This document shows, in pieces, positions 26,854-34,841 of a stretch of DNA of 64,000 bases. The notes under the pieces were generated by a model. The model was not told where the DNA came from and did not search any database. It saw only the letters and a program-made list of their open reading frames with translations. Source of the stretch: Mycolicibacterium lacusdiani (lineage in GTDB: Bacteria; Actinomycetota; Actinomycetes; Mycobacteriales; Mycobacteriaceae); NCBI RefSeq assembly GCF_021916785.1, contig NZ_JAKCFC010000015.1, positions 1-64,000 of the forward strand, given 5' to 3'. A program made the translations under genes and the position numbers. Every line of letters begins with the position of its first letter. Position 1 is the first letter of the stretch.

Positions 26854-27635
26854 CGGGCCGCTTCGGTGCGCTGCTCGCCACGAACCCGACGATCTGGGGT
26901 GGCTGGCTCGTCGGCCCGACCGCGATCGGCCCGGAGGCCTTCGCCCACGCCGGCTACGACTACGTCGGATTCGACTGTCAGCACGGTTATCTCGACGATG
27001 CGGACGTGGCGATGCTGCTCGCCGGGCTCGAACACGTGCCAGTGGCCACGGCCGTGCGGCTGCCGTCCACGGCGCCCGCACCGATCGGCCGCGTCCTCGA
27101 CGCAGGCGCCGACGCCATCGTCATCGCCATGGTCGAGACGGCAGGCCAGGCCGCCGACGCGGTCGCCGCGACGAGGTTCGCGCCGCACGGCGTACGCAGC
27201 TTCGGACCACTGCGTGCCAGCCTCGGGCACGACGTGGCGGCGCTGGAGGCGCGGGTCGCCGTCTACCCGATGATCGAGACGGAGCCGGGTGTGGCCGCGA
27301 TCGACGAGATCTCGTGCGTGCCGGGACTCGCCGGGGTCTACGTCGGACCTGCGGACCTCGCGATCTCGATGGGTCGGCCGGTGGCCGACGCGTGGCGTGA
27401 CCCCGCGGTGCTCGAGGCGATGTCGCACGTCGTCGAGCGGGCGGCCGCGGCCGGGCTGCCCGCCGGGGTACACGCGGGCGACGGGACCATCGGTGCCACC
27501 GCCGCGGCCATGGGGTTCCGCATCATCACCCTCGCCTCGGAATCCCAGGCGCTGCGCCATGGCGCTAGCCAACACCTCGCGACCGCCAAGCGTGCCGACG
27601 ACGGAATCGATTCGCGCGGAGGGGGATACAGCTGA
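26850..27635 (+). CDS. HpcH/HpaI-family aldolase
   Basis: A 261-residue class II aldolase of the HpcH/HpaI family, which cleaves 2-oxo-4-hydroxy acids to pyruvate plus an aldehyde. Signatures: YVGFDCQHGYLDDADV (substrate loop), PMIETEPGVAAIDEI (metal-binding Glu) and LAGVYVGPADLAISMG (metal-binding Asp). The GTG at 26850 overlaps the preceding stop (GTGA). In the island it suggests that ring cleavage yields a hydroxy-oxo acid or that a side chain is removed by aldol cleavage. Confidence 0.87.
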   Translation: MTGRFGALLATNPTIWGGWLVGPTAIGPEAFAHAGYDYVGFDCQHGYLDDADVAMLLAGLEHVPVATAVRLPSTAPAPIGRVLDAGADAIVIAMVETAGQAADAVAATRFAPHGVRSFGPLRASLGHDVAALEARVAVYPMIETEPGVAAIDEISCVPGLAGVYVGPADLAISMGRPVADAWRDPAVLEAMSHVVERAAAAGLPAGVHAGDGTIGATAAAMGFRIITLASESQALRHGASQHLATAKRADDGIDSRGGGYS

Positions 27636-28375
27636 CCACCACGAACCCAGGCATCGCACTGGTGACCGGCGCGGCGCGCGGGCAGGGCGCGGCGATCGTG
27701 GCCCGGCTACGAGCCGACGGCATGCGCGTCGCCGCATGCGACCGCGACGTCGACGGACTGCGGCAGAACACCGAGACGGGCGCCGACGTCGTCACCGTGC
27801 CGCTCGACGTGACGTCCGAGGAGATGTGGGTGGCCGCCGTGCGCACCGTGGTCGGCCGGTTCGGCGGGCTGACCACGCTGGTCAACAACGCGGGTGTCCT
27901 ACACCGCGCGAGGCTCGGCGACGAGACCGTCGCCGGGTTCGAGGGCAGCTGGCGGGTCAACTGCCTCGGCCCGTTCCTCGGCATCCGCACCGCGCTGCCG
28001 CATCTGAGCACCGCCGCGGCCGACGGCGCAGAGGCGTCGATCGTCAACACGTGCAGCACCGGGGCCTTGCGGCCGTTCCCCAGCCACGCCGCGTACGGGT
28101 CGTCGAAGTGGGCGCTGCGGGGCCTTACCCAGATCACGGCCGCCGAACTCGCGCCGACCGGCATCCGGGTCAATGCCGTGCTGCCCGGGCCGATCGAGAC
28201 CCCGATGCTCGACGCGGCCACGCAGCGCCGACTGGTCGAGACGTCAACCGGTGGCCGGCTCGGCAAGCCGATGGAGGTGGCCGACGCCGTCGCGTTCCTC
28301 GTCTCGGATGCGGCCTCGTTCATCACCGGCACCGAACTCGTCGTCGACGGTGGTCAGTCGCTACGGATTGGATGA
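27632..28375 (+). CDS. SDR-family oxidoreductase with probable CTG start
   Basis: A 247-residue short-chain dehydrogenase. Cofactor loop TGAARGQGAAI, NNAGVL, catalytic Ser in VNTCSTGAL, YGSSK (Tyr-Lys), and PGPIETPMLD. The first canonical start is GTG at 27662, but that would begin inside the first beta strand and has no ribosome-binding site. GGAGGGGG at 27618-27625 points to CTG at 27632, overlapping the aldolase stop and restoring TTTNPGIALV before the glycine motif. Probable role: alcohol/ketone step before the BVMO. Confidence 0.82.
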   Translation: MTTTNPGIALVTGAARGQGAAIVARLRADGMRVAACDRDVDGLRQNTETGADVVTVPLDVTSEEMWVAAVRTVVGRFGGLTTLVNNAGVLHRARLGDETVAGFEGSWRVNCLGPFLGIRTALPHLSTAAADGAEASIVNTCSTGALRPFPSHAAYGSSKWALRGLTQITAAELAPTGIRVNAVLPGPIETPMLDAATQRRLVETSTGGRLGKPMEVADAVAFLVSDAASFITGTELVVDGGQSLRIG

Positions 28376-28381
28376 CCGAAC

Positions 28382-29896
28382 GTGTCGCGGAACATCTCAG
28401 TGGGCATCATCGGCGCCGGACCCGGCGGCATCGCGCTCGGAATCTTCCTGCGCAAGGCGGGATTCGACGACTTCACCATCTTCGACCGTGAGGACGGCGT
28501 CGGCGGAACGTGGCGCATCAACACCTACCCCGGATTGGCCTGCGACGTGAAGTCGCACCTGTACTCCTACTCGTTCGAGCTCGACCCGGGCTGGTCGCGC
28601 CTGTGGTCGGGGCAGGCCGAGATCCTCGCGTACTTCGAGCGGTGCGCGCAGCACCACGGGCTCGCCCCGCACCTCGCGCTGCGAACCGAGGTGGTGTCGG
28701 CGCGCTGGAACGAGACCACCCGCACGTGGCATCTGGGCACGTCGACCGGCGCCGAGCACGTGTTCGACGTCGTCGTGTCGGCCGTCGGACTGTTCACCCA
28801 GCCGGTCATGCCCGACCTCCGCGAGGAGGAGCCGTTCACCGGAACCGTCGTCCACACCGCCCGGTGGGACCACTCGCTGGACCTGACCGGCAAGCGCGTC
28901 GCGGTCCTCGGAACCGGTTCCACCGCAGCGCAATTGGTACCCGAGATCGTCAAGGTGGCCAGCGCCGTGTACTCGATACAGCGGTCGCCGACCTGGGTGC
29001 TGCCCAAACCGGACCGCGAGTACACCGACCGGGAGCGCTGGCTCTTCGCCCACGTGCCGCTCGCCAAGAAGGTCTACCGCACGCGCCTGTGGCTGCGCAG
29101 CGAGTCCAACATCTCGGTGATCGAGCACGGCAGCGACAAGACCCAGCAGTTCCGTGCGGCGGCCGACGCGATGCTCGATCGCGCCGTGCCGGACCGCGAG
29201 CTGCGCCGACGATTGACGCCCGAAACACCCTTTGGCTGCAAGCGTCTGGTGTTCTCGTCGGACTTCATCCCGGCGCTGACCGAGCCGCACGTGGAGGTGG
29301 TGTCCAGCCCAGCCAAGGCGCTGCGGACGCGGTCGCTGGTCACCGAGGACGGTCGCGCACTCGACGTCGACGTGGTGGTGTGCGCGACCGGATACGCCGC
29401 GGCCGACTATCTGGGCCAGATCGAGGTGACCGGCGAGGGCGGCCGCTCGCTGCACGACGCCTGGCGCGATGGCGCCTACGCCTACCTCGGGATGGCGGTG
29501 CCCGGCTTCCCGAACATGTTCATGCTCTACGGCCCCAACACCAACGTCGGTTCCAACAGCGTCATCTTCATGCTCGAGGCCCAGGCGCACTACGTAATGC
29601 GCGCCCTGACGCATCTGCGCCGCCACGGGAAGTCCTACGTCGCGGTGCGCCCCGACACCATGCGGGCGTTCGTCGAGCGGATCGATCGCTGGATGCAGGG
29701 CACCGTGTGGACCACCCGGTGCAGCAGCTACTTCCGCGCTGCCAACGGCCGCGTCGTGACGCAGTGGCCGCGCAGTGCCCGCGACTTCTGGGTGATGACG
29801 CGCCGATTCCGGCCGCGGGACTACCGGTTCGAGCCGTCGACCGACCGGCCCGACGTCCACGTGGACCCGCACGCCGTGCTCGAGGGTGCGCCGTGA
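28382..29896 (+). CDS. FAD-dependent Baeyer-Villiger-type monooxygenase
   Basis: A 504-residue class B flavoprotein monooxygenase. FAD motif GIIGAGPGGIALGIFLRKAG, then DGVGGTWRINTYPGLACDV; the BVMO fingerprint FxGxxxHxxxW is FTGTVVHTARWDHS; NADPH motif VAVLGTGSTAAQLVPEI. It inserts one oxygen next to a ketone to give an ester or lactone. GTG start at 28382. The order SDR, BVMO, esterase matches the ketone-oxidation cassettes of cyclic-ketone degraders. Confidence 0.9.
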   Translation: MSRNISVGIIGAGPGGIALGIFLRKAGFDDFTIFDREDGVGGTWRINTYPGLACDVKSHLYSYSFELDPGWSRLWSGQAEILAYFERCAQHHGLAPHLALRTEVVSARWNETTRTWHLGTSTGAEHVFDVVVSAVGLFTQPVMPDLREEEPFTGTVVHTARWDHSLDLTGKRVAVLGTGSTAAQLVPEIVKVASAVYSIQRSPTWVLPKPDREYTDRERWLFAHVPLAKKVYRTRLWLRSESNISVIEHGSDKTQQFRAAADAMLDRAVPDRELRRRLTPETPFGCKRLVFSSDFIPALTEPHVEVVSSPAKALRTRSLVTEDGRALDVDVVVCATGYAAADYLGQIEVTGEGGRSLHDAWRDGAYAYLGMAVPGFPNMFMLYGPNTNVGSNSVIFMLEAQAHYVMRALTHLRRHGKSYVAVRPDTMRAFVERIDRWMQGTVWTTRCSSYFRAANGRVVTQWPRSARDFWVMTRRFRPRDYRFEPSTDRPDVHVDPHAVLEGAP

Positions 29897-30825
29897 CGGG
29901 CGACCACGCGCGCCGGCTGGTGCCCGCGCTGCGCCACCTCGCCACCTTTCGCGTCGACCTGAGCAGCGACGCCCTACCCGTGGTCCGGGCGTCGCTCGAC
30001 GCCCGCCGCCGCGAGGGCGTCGCCGCGCTGGATACGCGCGGGGTCGAGGTCGTCGACGCCACCACCGCGGAGTCGATGGGCCACGCGGTGCAGGTGCGGA
30101 TCTACCGCGGCGGACCGGTGCCCGCACCCGTCGTCGTCTACTGCCATTCGGGTGCGTTCGTGCTTGGCAACCTCGACACCGACCACCGCCAGTGCATGGA
30201 ACTGGCGCGCCGGGCCCGGTGCACCGTGGTGTCGGTCGACTATCGGCTGGCACCCGAGCATCCCTTCCCGGCGGCCCTGCGGGATGCCTTGACGGTCGTC
30301 GAATGGGTGGTCGCAGAGGCGAAGTCGCTCGGGGTGGACGCCGCTCGCGTCGCGGTGGCGGGCAACAGCGCAGGGGCCGCACTCGCAGCGACGCTGGCGC
30401 AGTGCGCGGCGGTGGGAGCTGCTCCCGCCGTCGTCTTCCAACTCCTGCACCAACCCGTCCTCGATGACCGGCCCACGCCGTCGAAGGACGAGTTCGACGA
30501 CACCCCGGGGTTCGACGGCGTGGCATGCGAACGGATGTGGCGCCACCTGGCGGTCGGTGCGGGGTTGCATGCCGAGGCGGTGCCGGCGCGGCTGGCCGAC
30601 CTGACCGGTGTCGCTCCGGCGCTGATCACCTGTTCGGAACTCGACCCCCTGCGCGACGAGGCGGTCGACTACGCACTGCGACTCATGTGGGCAGGCGTGC
30701 CCACGGAGCTGCACGTCTTCCCGGGAACGTGTCACGGCTTCGACTCGATGGCTCCCGAGTGCGACGTCAGCCAGGCGCTGTTCGCGATGCAGGCCGAGGC
30801 GCTGCGCCGAGCCTTGGACGGCTAA
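29893..30825 (+). CDS. Alpha/beta-hydrolase, HSL-family esterase
   Basis: A 310-residue hormone-sensitive-lipase-type esterase starting at a GTG that overlaps the BVMO stop. The nucleophile elbow is VAVAGNSAGAALA, the acid is in CSELDPLRDEA and the histidine in GTCHGFDSM. The oxyanion loop is CHSGAFVLGN rather than HGGGF, with Ser and Ala replacing two glycines. It likely hydrolyses the ester produced by the monooxygenase. Its last 4 bases overlap the convergent SRPBCC gene. Confidence 0.87.
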   Translation: MTGDHARRLVPALRHLATFRVDLSSDALPVVRASLDARRREGVAALDTRGVEVVDATTAESMGHAVQVRIYRGGPVPAPVVVYCHSGAFVLGNLDTDHRQCMELARRARCTVVSVDYRLAPEHPFPAALRDALTVVEWVVAEAKSLGVDAARVAVAGNSAGAALAATLAQCAAVGAAPAVVFQLLHQPVLDDRPTPSKDEFDDTPGFDGVACERMWRHLAVGAGLHAEAVPARLADLTGVAPALITCSELDPLRDEAVDYALRLMWAGVPTELHVFPGTCHGFDSMAPECDVSQALFAMQAEALRRALDG

Positions 30826-31304
30826 CCCGTTGTCGCCGAATCGAGTTCGCGGGCGATTGCCTGGTGGTAGGTGTCGATGTTCGCCGGGTTGACGATGCGG
30901 AAGAAGCCGTCGGGCAGCGGCGCGTGCTTGGGCGCCTCGATGGTCATGGTCCTCGTGAACAACGTGACGTCCTGACCGGGCCGGGTGAAGTGGTACTGCA
31001 CGGTGATGCGGCCCTCCATGCCGCCATTGCCTTCGCGATCGTGACCGAGCCGACCGACGGAGGTGAAGACCCACATCGTCGGGCGCATCGCGATCGCGAG
31101 GTGCCAGGTGAAGATGCGCTCGCCGTCGGGACCTGCCTCGGTCCACGTGTCGCCAACGCGCAGCGGCATGTCGTTGTCGGCGTTGCCGACGTGCGAGCTG
31201 CCGGGGTAGGTCTTGGTCCAGTTTTGCGGGTTGGTGACGAAGTCGTAGAGCGTCTCGGGGGAGTGGGTGAACGCGGTTTCCGAGCTGGTGGTGACGATTC
31301 CCAT
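30822..31304 (-). CDS. SRPBCC (START-like) domain protein
   Basis: A 160-residue helix-grip protein: SSETAFTHSPETLYDFVTNPQNWTKTYPGS at the start and a C-terminal helix DTYHQAIARELDS. The fold binds hydrophobic ligands and includes polyketide cyclases, coenzyme Q-binding and lipid-transfer-like proteins. The ATG at 31304 lies 52 bases from site C, so it should be part of the regulon. Function within the pathway is unknown; ligand binding or a cyclase/dehydratase step is possible. Confidence 0.75.
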   Translation of the reverse strand: MGIVTTSSETAFTHSPETLYDFVTNPQNWTKTYPGSSHVGNADNDMPLRVGDTWTEAGPDGERIFTWHLAIAMRPTMWVFTSVGRLGHDREGNGGMEGRITVQYHFTRPGQDVTLFTRTMTIEAPKHAPLPDGFFRIVNPANIDTYHQAIARELDSATTG

Positions 31305-31355
31305 GGGTCTGGCCTCTCCGAAGTTCCGCCGCCGTCGGCGACACTCGACGAGTAG

Positions 31356-31383
31356 CTTTACAAATCGGGCGCGGATTGTCACG
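31356..31383. promoter_or_regulatory. Island regulon dyad, site C
   Basis: CTTTAC-N16-GTCACG in the divergent gap between the SRPBCC gene and the APH-type kinase gene. Ten of its twelve arm bases equal those of site D and all twelve equal those of site B. Confidence 0.72.
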
Positions 31384-31406
31384 CTCTGTCGTGACGACTG
31401 GAGACG

Positions 31407-32537
31407 ATGATGGCGATGCGCGCCGCCCGGCTGGGCGCACACGTGGCACACGGCGCGGGACGGATCGCGCTCGACGCCGCGCTGGGCGGGCGGCGGCGAT
31501 TCCCGCGCAGCGTCACCGATCTCACGCCGGACGCGTTGTCGCGAGTGCTCGGCCGACCGGTCGAGTCGGCATCGGTCGTCGACGCGGAGTCCGGCACGTC
31601 CTCGCGCGCTCGACTGGCGCTCACCGGGTCGGGTCTGCCGGGCACGGTGTTCGTCAAGGTCTCCGCCACCACCGCCGCCACTCGCATGCTCGGCGAACTC
31701 GCTCGCCTCGGCGAGACCGAGGCCCGTTTCTATCGCGACCTGGCGCACGAACTCGGGGACGGGGTGCCGCGCTCGTACGGTGCGGCATTCGACCCGCTGA
31801 CCGGGCGCTACGTCGTCGTCCTGGAAGACATGACCGTCACGCCGTGCCGGTTCGCGGACACGCTGCACCCGCTCGAACTCGACCAGATGGCGCAGCTGAT
31901 GGAGGTGCTCGCCAAGCTGCACGGGACGTTCTGGGGCAGGCTTCCCGAGAAACCTGGCGGCGCAGGACCATTGGGGTGGCTCGCCGCGCCCGCGAGCGAC
32001 CCGGCCAACCTGCTCACACCCGCGTTGATGAAGGCGTCGGCGCGCACACTCGCCGACCGCGCAGGCGTGCCGATCGACGCCGGGCGATGGCTCTGGCAGC
32101 ACTACCAGCGCGCCACCGACGTCGTCGACGAAGGACCGCACACCGTCCTGCACGGGGATTCCCACCCCGGCAACACCTACGTCCGCGACGGGCGTGCGGG
32201 ACTGCTGGACTGGCAGGTGGTGCGTCGGGGTCACCCTTCCCGCGATCTGACCTACACGCTCGTACTCGGTCTGCCAGTCGCGCAACGGCGTTCCGCGGAA
32301 CGGGATCTGCTCGACGTCTACCGTGATGCTCTCGAGGCCGCGGGCGGACCTCGACTCGACCGCGAGAACCTGTGGCTGCGTTACCGCCAGGCCGTCACCT
32401 ATGCCTACGTGTCACCGCTGACCACCGCGGGGCTCGGCGGAATGCAGGACGAGGCCGTCGCGCTGGAGGGGGTGTCCCGCGCGGTCACGGCCATCGAGGA
32501 CCTGGAGACCGTGTCGGCACTTCGGCGGGCACGCTGA
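31407..32537 (+). CDS. APH-family small-molecule phosphotransferase
   Basis: A 376-residue aminoglycoside-phosphotransferase-fold kinase. The catalytic loop is HTVLHGDSHPGNTYV (HxD, N) and the metal-binding motif is GLLDWQ. Mycobacterial proteins of this type usually accompany acyl-CoA dehydrogenases rather than resistance genes. The downstream gene is such a dehydrogenase, on the same strand. By analogy with LvaA of Pseudomonas and the kinase part of human ACAD10/ACAD11, it may phosphorylate a hydroxyacyl-CoA. ATG at 31407 with GGAG upstream. Confidence 0.82.
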   Translation: MMAMRAARLGAHVAHGAGRIALDAALGGRRRFPRSVTDLTPDALSRVLGRPVESASVVDAESGTSSRARLALTGSGLPGTVFVKVSATTAATRMLGELARLGETEARFYRDLAHELGDGVPRSYGAAFDPLTGRYVVVLEDMTVTPCRFADTLHPLELDQMAQLMEVLAKLHGTFWGRLPEKPGGAGPLGWLAAPASDPANLLTPALMKASARTLADRAGVPIDAGRWLWQHYQRATDVVDEGPHTVLHGDSHPGNTYVRDGRAGLLDWQVVRRGHPSRDLTYTLVLGLPVAQRRSAERDLLDVYRDALEAAGGPRLDRENLWLRYRQAVTYAYVSPLTTAGLGGMQDEAVALEGVSRAVTAIEDLETVSALRRAR

Positions 32538-32552
32538 CGCCGCTGCGGAGTG

Positions 32553-32580
32553 CTTTACAAATATCCGAGCCGGTGTTAAG
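32553..32580. promoter_or_regulatory. Island regulon dyad, site D
   Basis: CTTTAC-N16-GTTAAG between the kinase and acyl-CoA dehydrogenase genes, ending 8 bases before the dehydrogenase ATG. The arms match as inverted repeats except one position. It indicates a separate regulated promoter for the dehydrogenase. Confidence 0.7.
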
Positions 32581-32588
32581 CACGACCA

Positions 32589-33791
32589 ATGGACTTCTCA
32601 CGGGTCGAACTCTCCGACGAGGACGCGGAGTTCCAGGCCCGGCTCGCCGGGTTCCTGGCAGCCGTCGTCACCGACGAGGTGATCGAACGCGACCGCAGAA
32701 CCGGCGAGAACTTCGACGAGGCAGTCCATCTCGCGCTCGGTGAGCAGCGCTACCTCGAGCGCGACTACCGTGATGCCGCCGACGGTGGGTTCAGGCGCGT
32801 GCAGCGGCGGATCTGGGAGCTGGAGATCGGCCGTGCGCACACGCCGTGGTTCCACTGGGGCACAACGGCGATGGTCGCCAAGTCGGTCGAACGGTTCGGC
32901 TCCGACGAACTCGTCGACGAGGTGCTCGACGGCGTGCTGGCGGGACGGCTCCGGCTGTGCCTCGGCTACACCGAACCCGACGGCGGCTCGGACGTCGCCA
33001 CCTGCAAGACCAGGGCGGTGCGCGACGGTGACCACTGGATCGTCAACGGCTCCAAGATGTTCACGTCGAACGCCCACAACGCCCAGTACGTCTTCCTGAT
33101 CACCAACACGAATCCGGATGCGCCGAAACACCAGAACCTGACGATGTTCCTGGTGCCGCTGGACACGCCGGGGGTCGAGATCCAGGGCATCCGCACCGTC
33201 GACGGAGACCGCACCAACATCACGTACTACACCGACGTCCGGATTCCCGACCGGTATCGCATCGGTGAGGTCGACGGCGGCTGGGTGGTCCTGCGCGGGG
33301 CGCTCGACGCCGAACACGGCACCGTCGCAGCCGAAGCCGACGGTCTGCAGAAGCTCGCCGTCATGACCGAGCACCTGCTGCTGCTCGCCGAGGGGTGTGA
33401 CCGGGTCGCCGCCGTCGCGGGAAGCCCCGACGAGTACGGCAGGCGGGCGATGGACGACGATTCCGTGGCCTACCGGCTCGGCCGGGCCATCGCGCGGACC
33501 GAGGTCGCCGCCAGCACCGCAGGCATGTTCGGCCGGGTCGCGATCGCGCAGGCGATGCGAGAGGTGACACCGGAACTGATGGACGTCCTGGGCTCCGCCG
33601 GAGGGTTGACGAGGGGAACCGAAGGGGCCGCCGACGACGGCGGTGCGGAATACCTCTTCCGGTTGGCCTCGCCGATGGGCGTCTACGGCGGCACGCTGGA
33701 GGTGTTCCGAAACATGATCGCCCAGCACGCCCTCGGTCTGGGGCGGCCGTCGTACGCGGCCCGATCGGCCCGGAAGGCTGGGGCGTCCTGA
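32589..33791 (+). CDS. Acyl-CoA dehydrogenase
   Basis: A 400-residue FAD-dependent acyl-CoA dehydrogenase (FadE type). LCLGYTEPDGGSDVATCKTRAVRDGDHWIVNGSKMFTSNAHNA is the mid-domain substrate/FAD region, DVRIPDRYRIGEVDGGW follows, and the C-terminal YGGTLEVFRNMIAQHALGLGRP is the cofactor-binding signature. The unusual catalytic-base context was not resolved. Placed directly after the APH-type kinase and before an LLM oxidoreductase whose start codon overlaps its stop. Confidence 0.9.
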   Translation: MDFSRVELSDEDAEFQARLAGFLAAVVTDEVIERDRRTGENFDEAVHLALGEQRYLERDYRDAADGGFRRVQRRIWELEIGRAHTPWFHWGTTAMVAKSVERFGSDELVDEVLDGVLAGRLRLCLGYTEPDGGSDVATCKTRAVRDGDHWIVNGSKMFTSNAHNAQYVFLITNTNPDAPKHQNLTMFLVPLDTPGVEIQGIRTVDGDRTNITYYTDVRIPDRYRIGEVDGGWVVLRGALDAEHGTVAAEADGLQKLAVMTEHLLLLAEGCDRVAAVAGSPDEYGRRAMDDDSVAYRLGRAIARTEVAASTAGMFGRVAIAQAMREVTPELMDVLGSAGGLTRGTEGAADDGGAEYLFRLASPMGVYGGTLEVFRNMIAQHALGLGRPSYAARSARKAGAS

Positions 33792-34711
33792 TGCGCTACA
33801 CGTTCACCCACCCGATGCACAGCCACCCGTACAACCCGGAACTGGTCACGGGGGCGGGCGTCGCCGCGGTGGCCGTGGCCGCCGAACGGGCCGGATTCTC
33901 GGGGTTCGGCTTCACCGATCACCCAGCGCCCACGCAGAAGTGGCTGCAGTCCGGCGGGCACGACGCGCTCGATCCGTTCGTGGCGATGGGCTTCGCGGCC
34001 GCCCACACCACCACGCTGCGCCTGATCCCCAACGTCGTGGTGCTGCCGTACCGCAACCCGTTCGTCGTCGCCAAGGCAGGCGCGACGCTCGACGTCCTGT
34101 CCGGCGGCCGGTTCACGCTCGCCGTCGGGGTGGGCTACTTGCGGCGCGAATTCGCCGCGCTCGGTGTCGACTTCGACGAGCGCGGTGGCCTCGTCGAGGA
34201 GGCACTCGAGGTGATCCGCGCCGTCTGGACGGGCGACGACGTGTCGTTCGAGGGCAGGCACTTCACCGCGAGCGGAATCACCGCGCACCCCAGACCCACC
34301 TCGGATCCGCATCCGCCGATCTGGATCGGTGGCAACACCGGCGCTGCGCGGCGCCGCGTCGCGGAGTTCGGCGCAGGGTGGTGTCCGTTTCCGGCGCCCG
34401 CCCTGCTGGCGCAGACTGCGCGCACGGCACCGCTGGAGACCCTCGACGACCTGAGGGCGGGGATCGCCGACCTGCATCGCCGCTGCGAGGCGATCGGGCG
34501 CGACCCGGCGACGCTCGACGTCACCTTCACGAACGCAGCAGGGGGAGTGCCGGGCGACGACGGCTTCGATGCCGACGCCTTCCTCGACGGCGCTGCCGAA
34601 CTCGCTGCCATCGGCGTCACCTGGGTCCAGGTGCAGGTGCCCGGCGACAGCCTCGCCCACGCCACCGAGGCGATCGACCGGTTCGGCCGGCTCGTCATCG
34701 CAGCCGGCTGA
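33791..34711 (+). CDS. LLM-class F420-dependent oxidoreductase
   Basis: A 306-residue luciferase-like oxidoreductase: MRYTFTHPMHSHPYNPEL, GFGFTDHPAPTQ, LDVLSGGRFTLAVGVGYLRREFAALGVDF and PPIWIGGN. Its ATG shares a base with the stop of the acyl-CoA dehydrogenase, so the two are co-translated. It probably uses F420H2 to reduce an enone or imine in the pathway, or a flavin to oxygenate. Substrate unknown. Confidence 0.83.
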   Translation: MRYTFTHPMHSHPYNPELVTGAGVAAVAVAAERAGFSGFGFTDHPAPTQKWLQSGGHDALDPFVAMGFAAAHTTTLRLIPNVVVLPYRNPFVVAKAGATLDVLSGGRFTLAVGVGYLRREFAALGVDFDERGGLVEEALEVIRAVWTGDDVSFEGRHFTASGITAHPRPTSDPHPPIWIGGNTGAARRRVAEFGAGWCPFPAPALLAQTARTAPLETLDDLRAGIADLHRRCEAIGRDPATLDVTFTNAAGGVPGDDGFDADAFLDGAAELAAIGVTWVQVQVPGDSLAHATEAIDRFGRLVIAAG

Positions 34712-34735
34712 CCGGCCGCCGTCACCCCGCCCGGC

Positions 34736-34795
34736 GCGAGCGTGCGCGAACTCGGGTTCTCGCCCGGCGTGTCTGCCGCAAACACGCACGCTCGC
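34736..34795. repeat. 60-bp palindromic intergenic repeat, copy 4
   Basis: GCGAGCGTGCG at the left and CGCACGCTCGC at the right, total 60 bp, with the family core GGCGTGTCTGCCGCAAACAC. It lies between the LLM oxidoreductase and WS/DGAT genes. Confidence 0.87.
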
Positions 34796-34841
34796 CGGAG
34801 GATGGGGTACACAGGGTGCGACGACGACGGCTGGAGGCCCT

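Noticed and set aside
31407-32537. Aminoglycoside resistance gene
   Set aside because: The fold is APH-like, but the position beside an acyl-CoA dehydrogenase in a catabolic regulon and the lack of close similarity to known resistance enzymes make a metabolic kinase more likely.
20269-32580. Reading CTTTACAAA and TGTCA as ordinary -10/-35 boxes
   Set aside because: Motif orientation does not follow gene direction (minus gene at site A, plus gene at site D), and spacing fits no standard sigma-A promoter; a dyad operator explains all five sites better.
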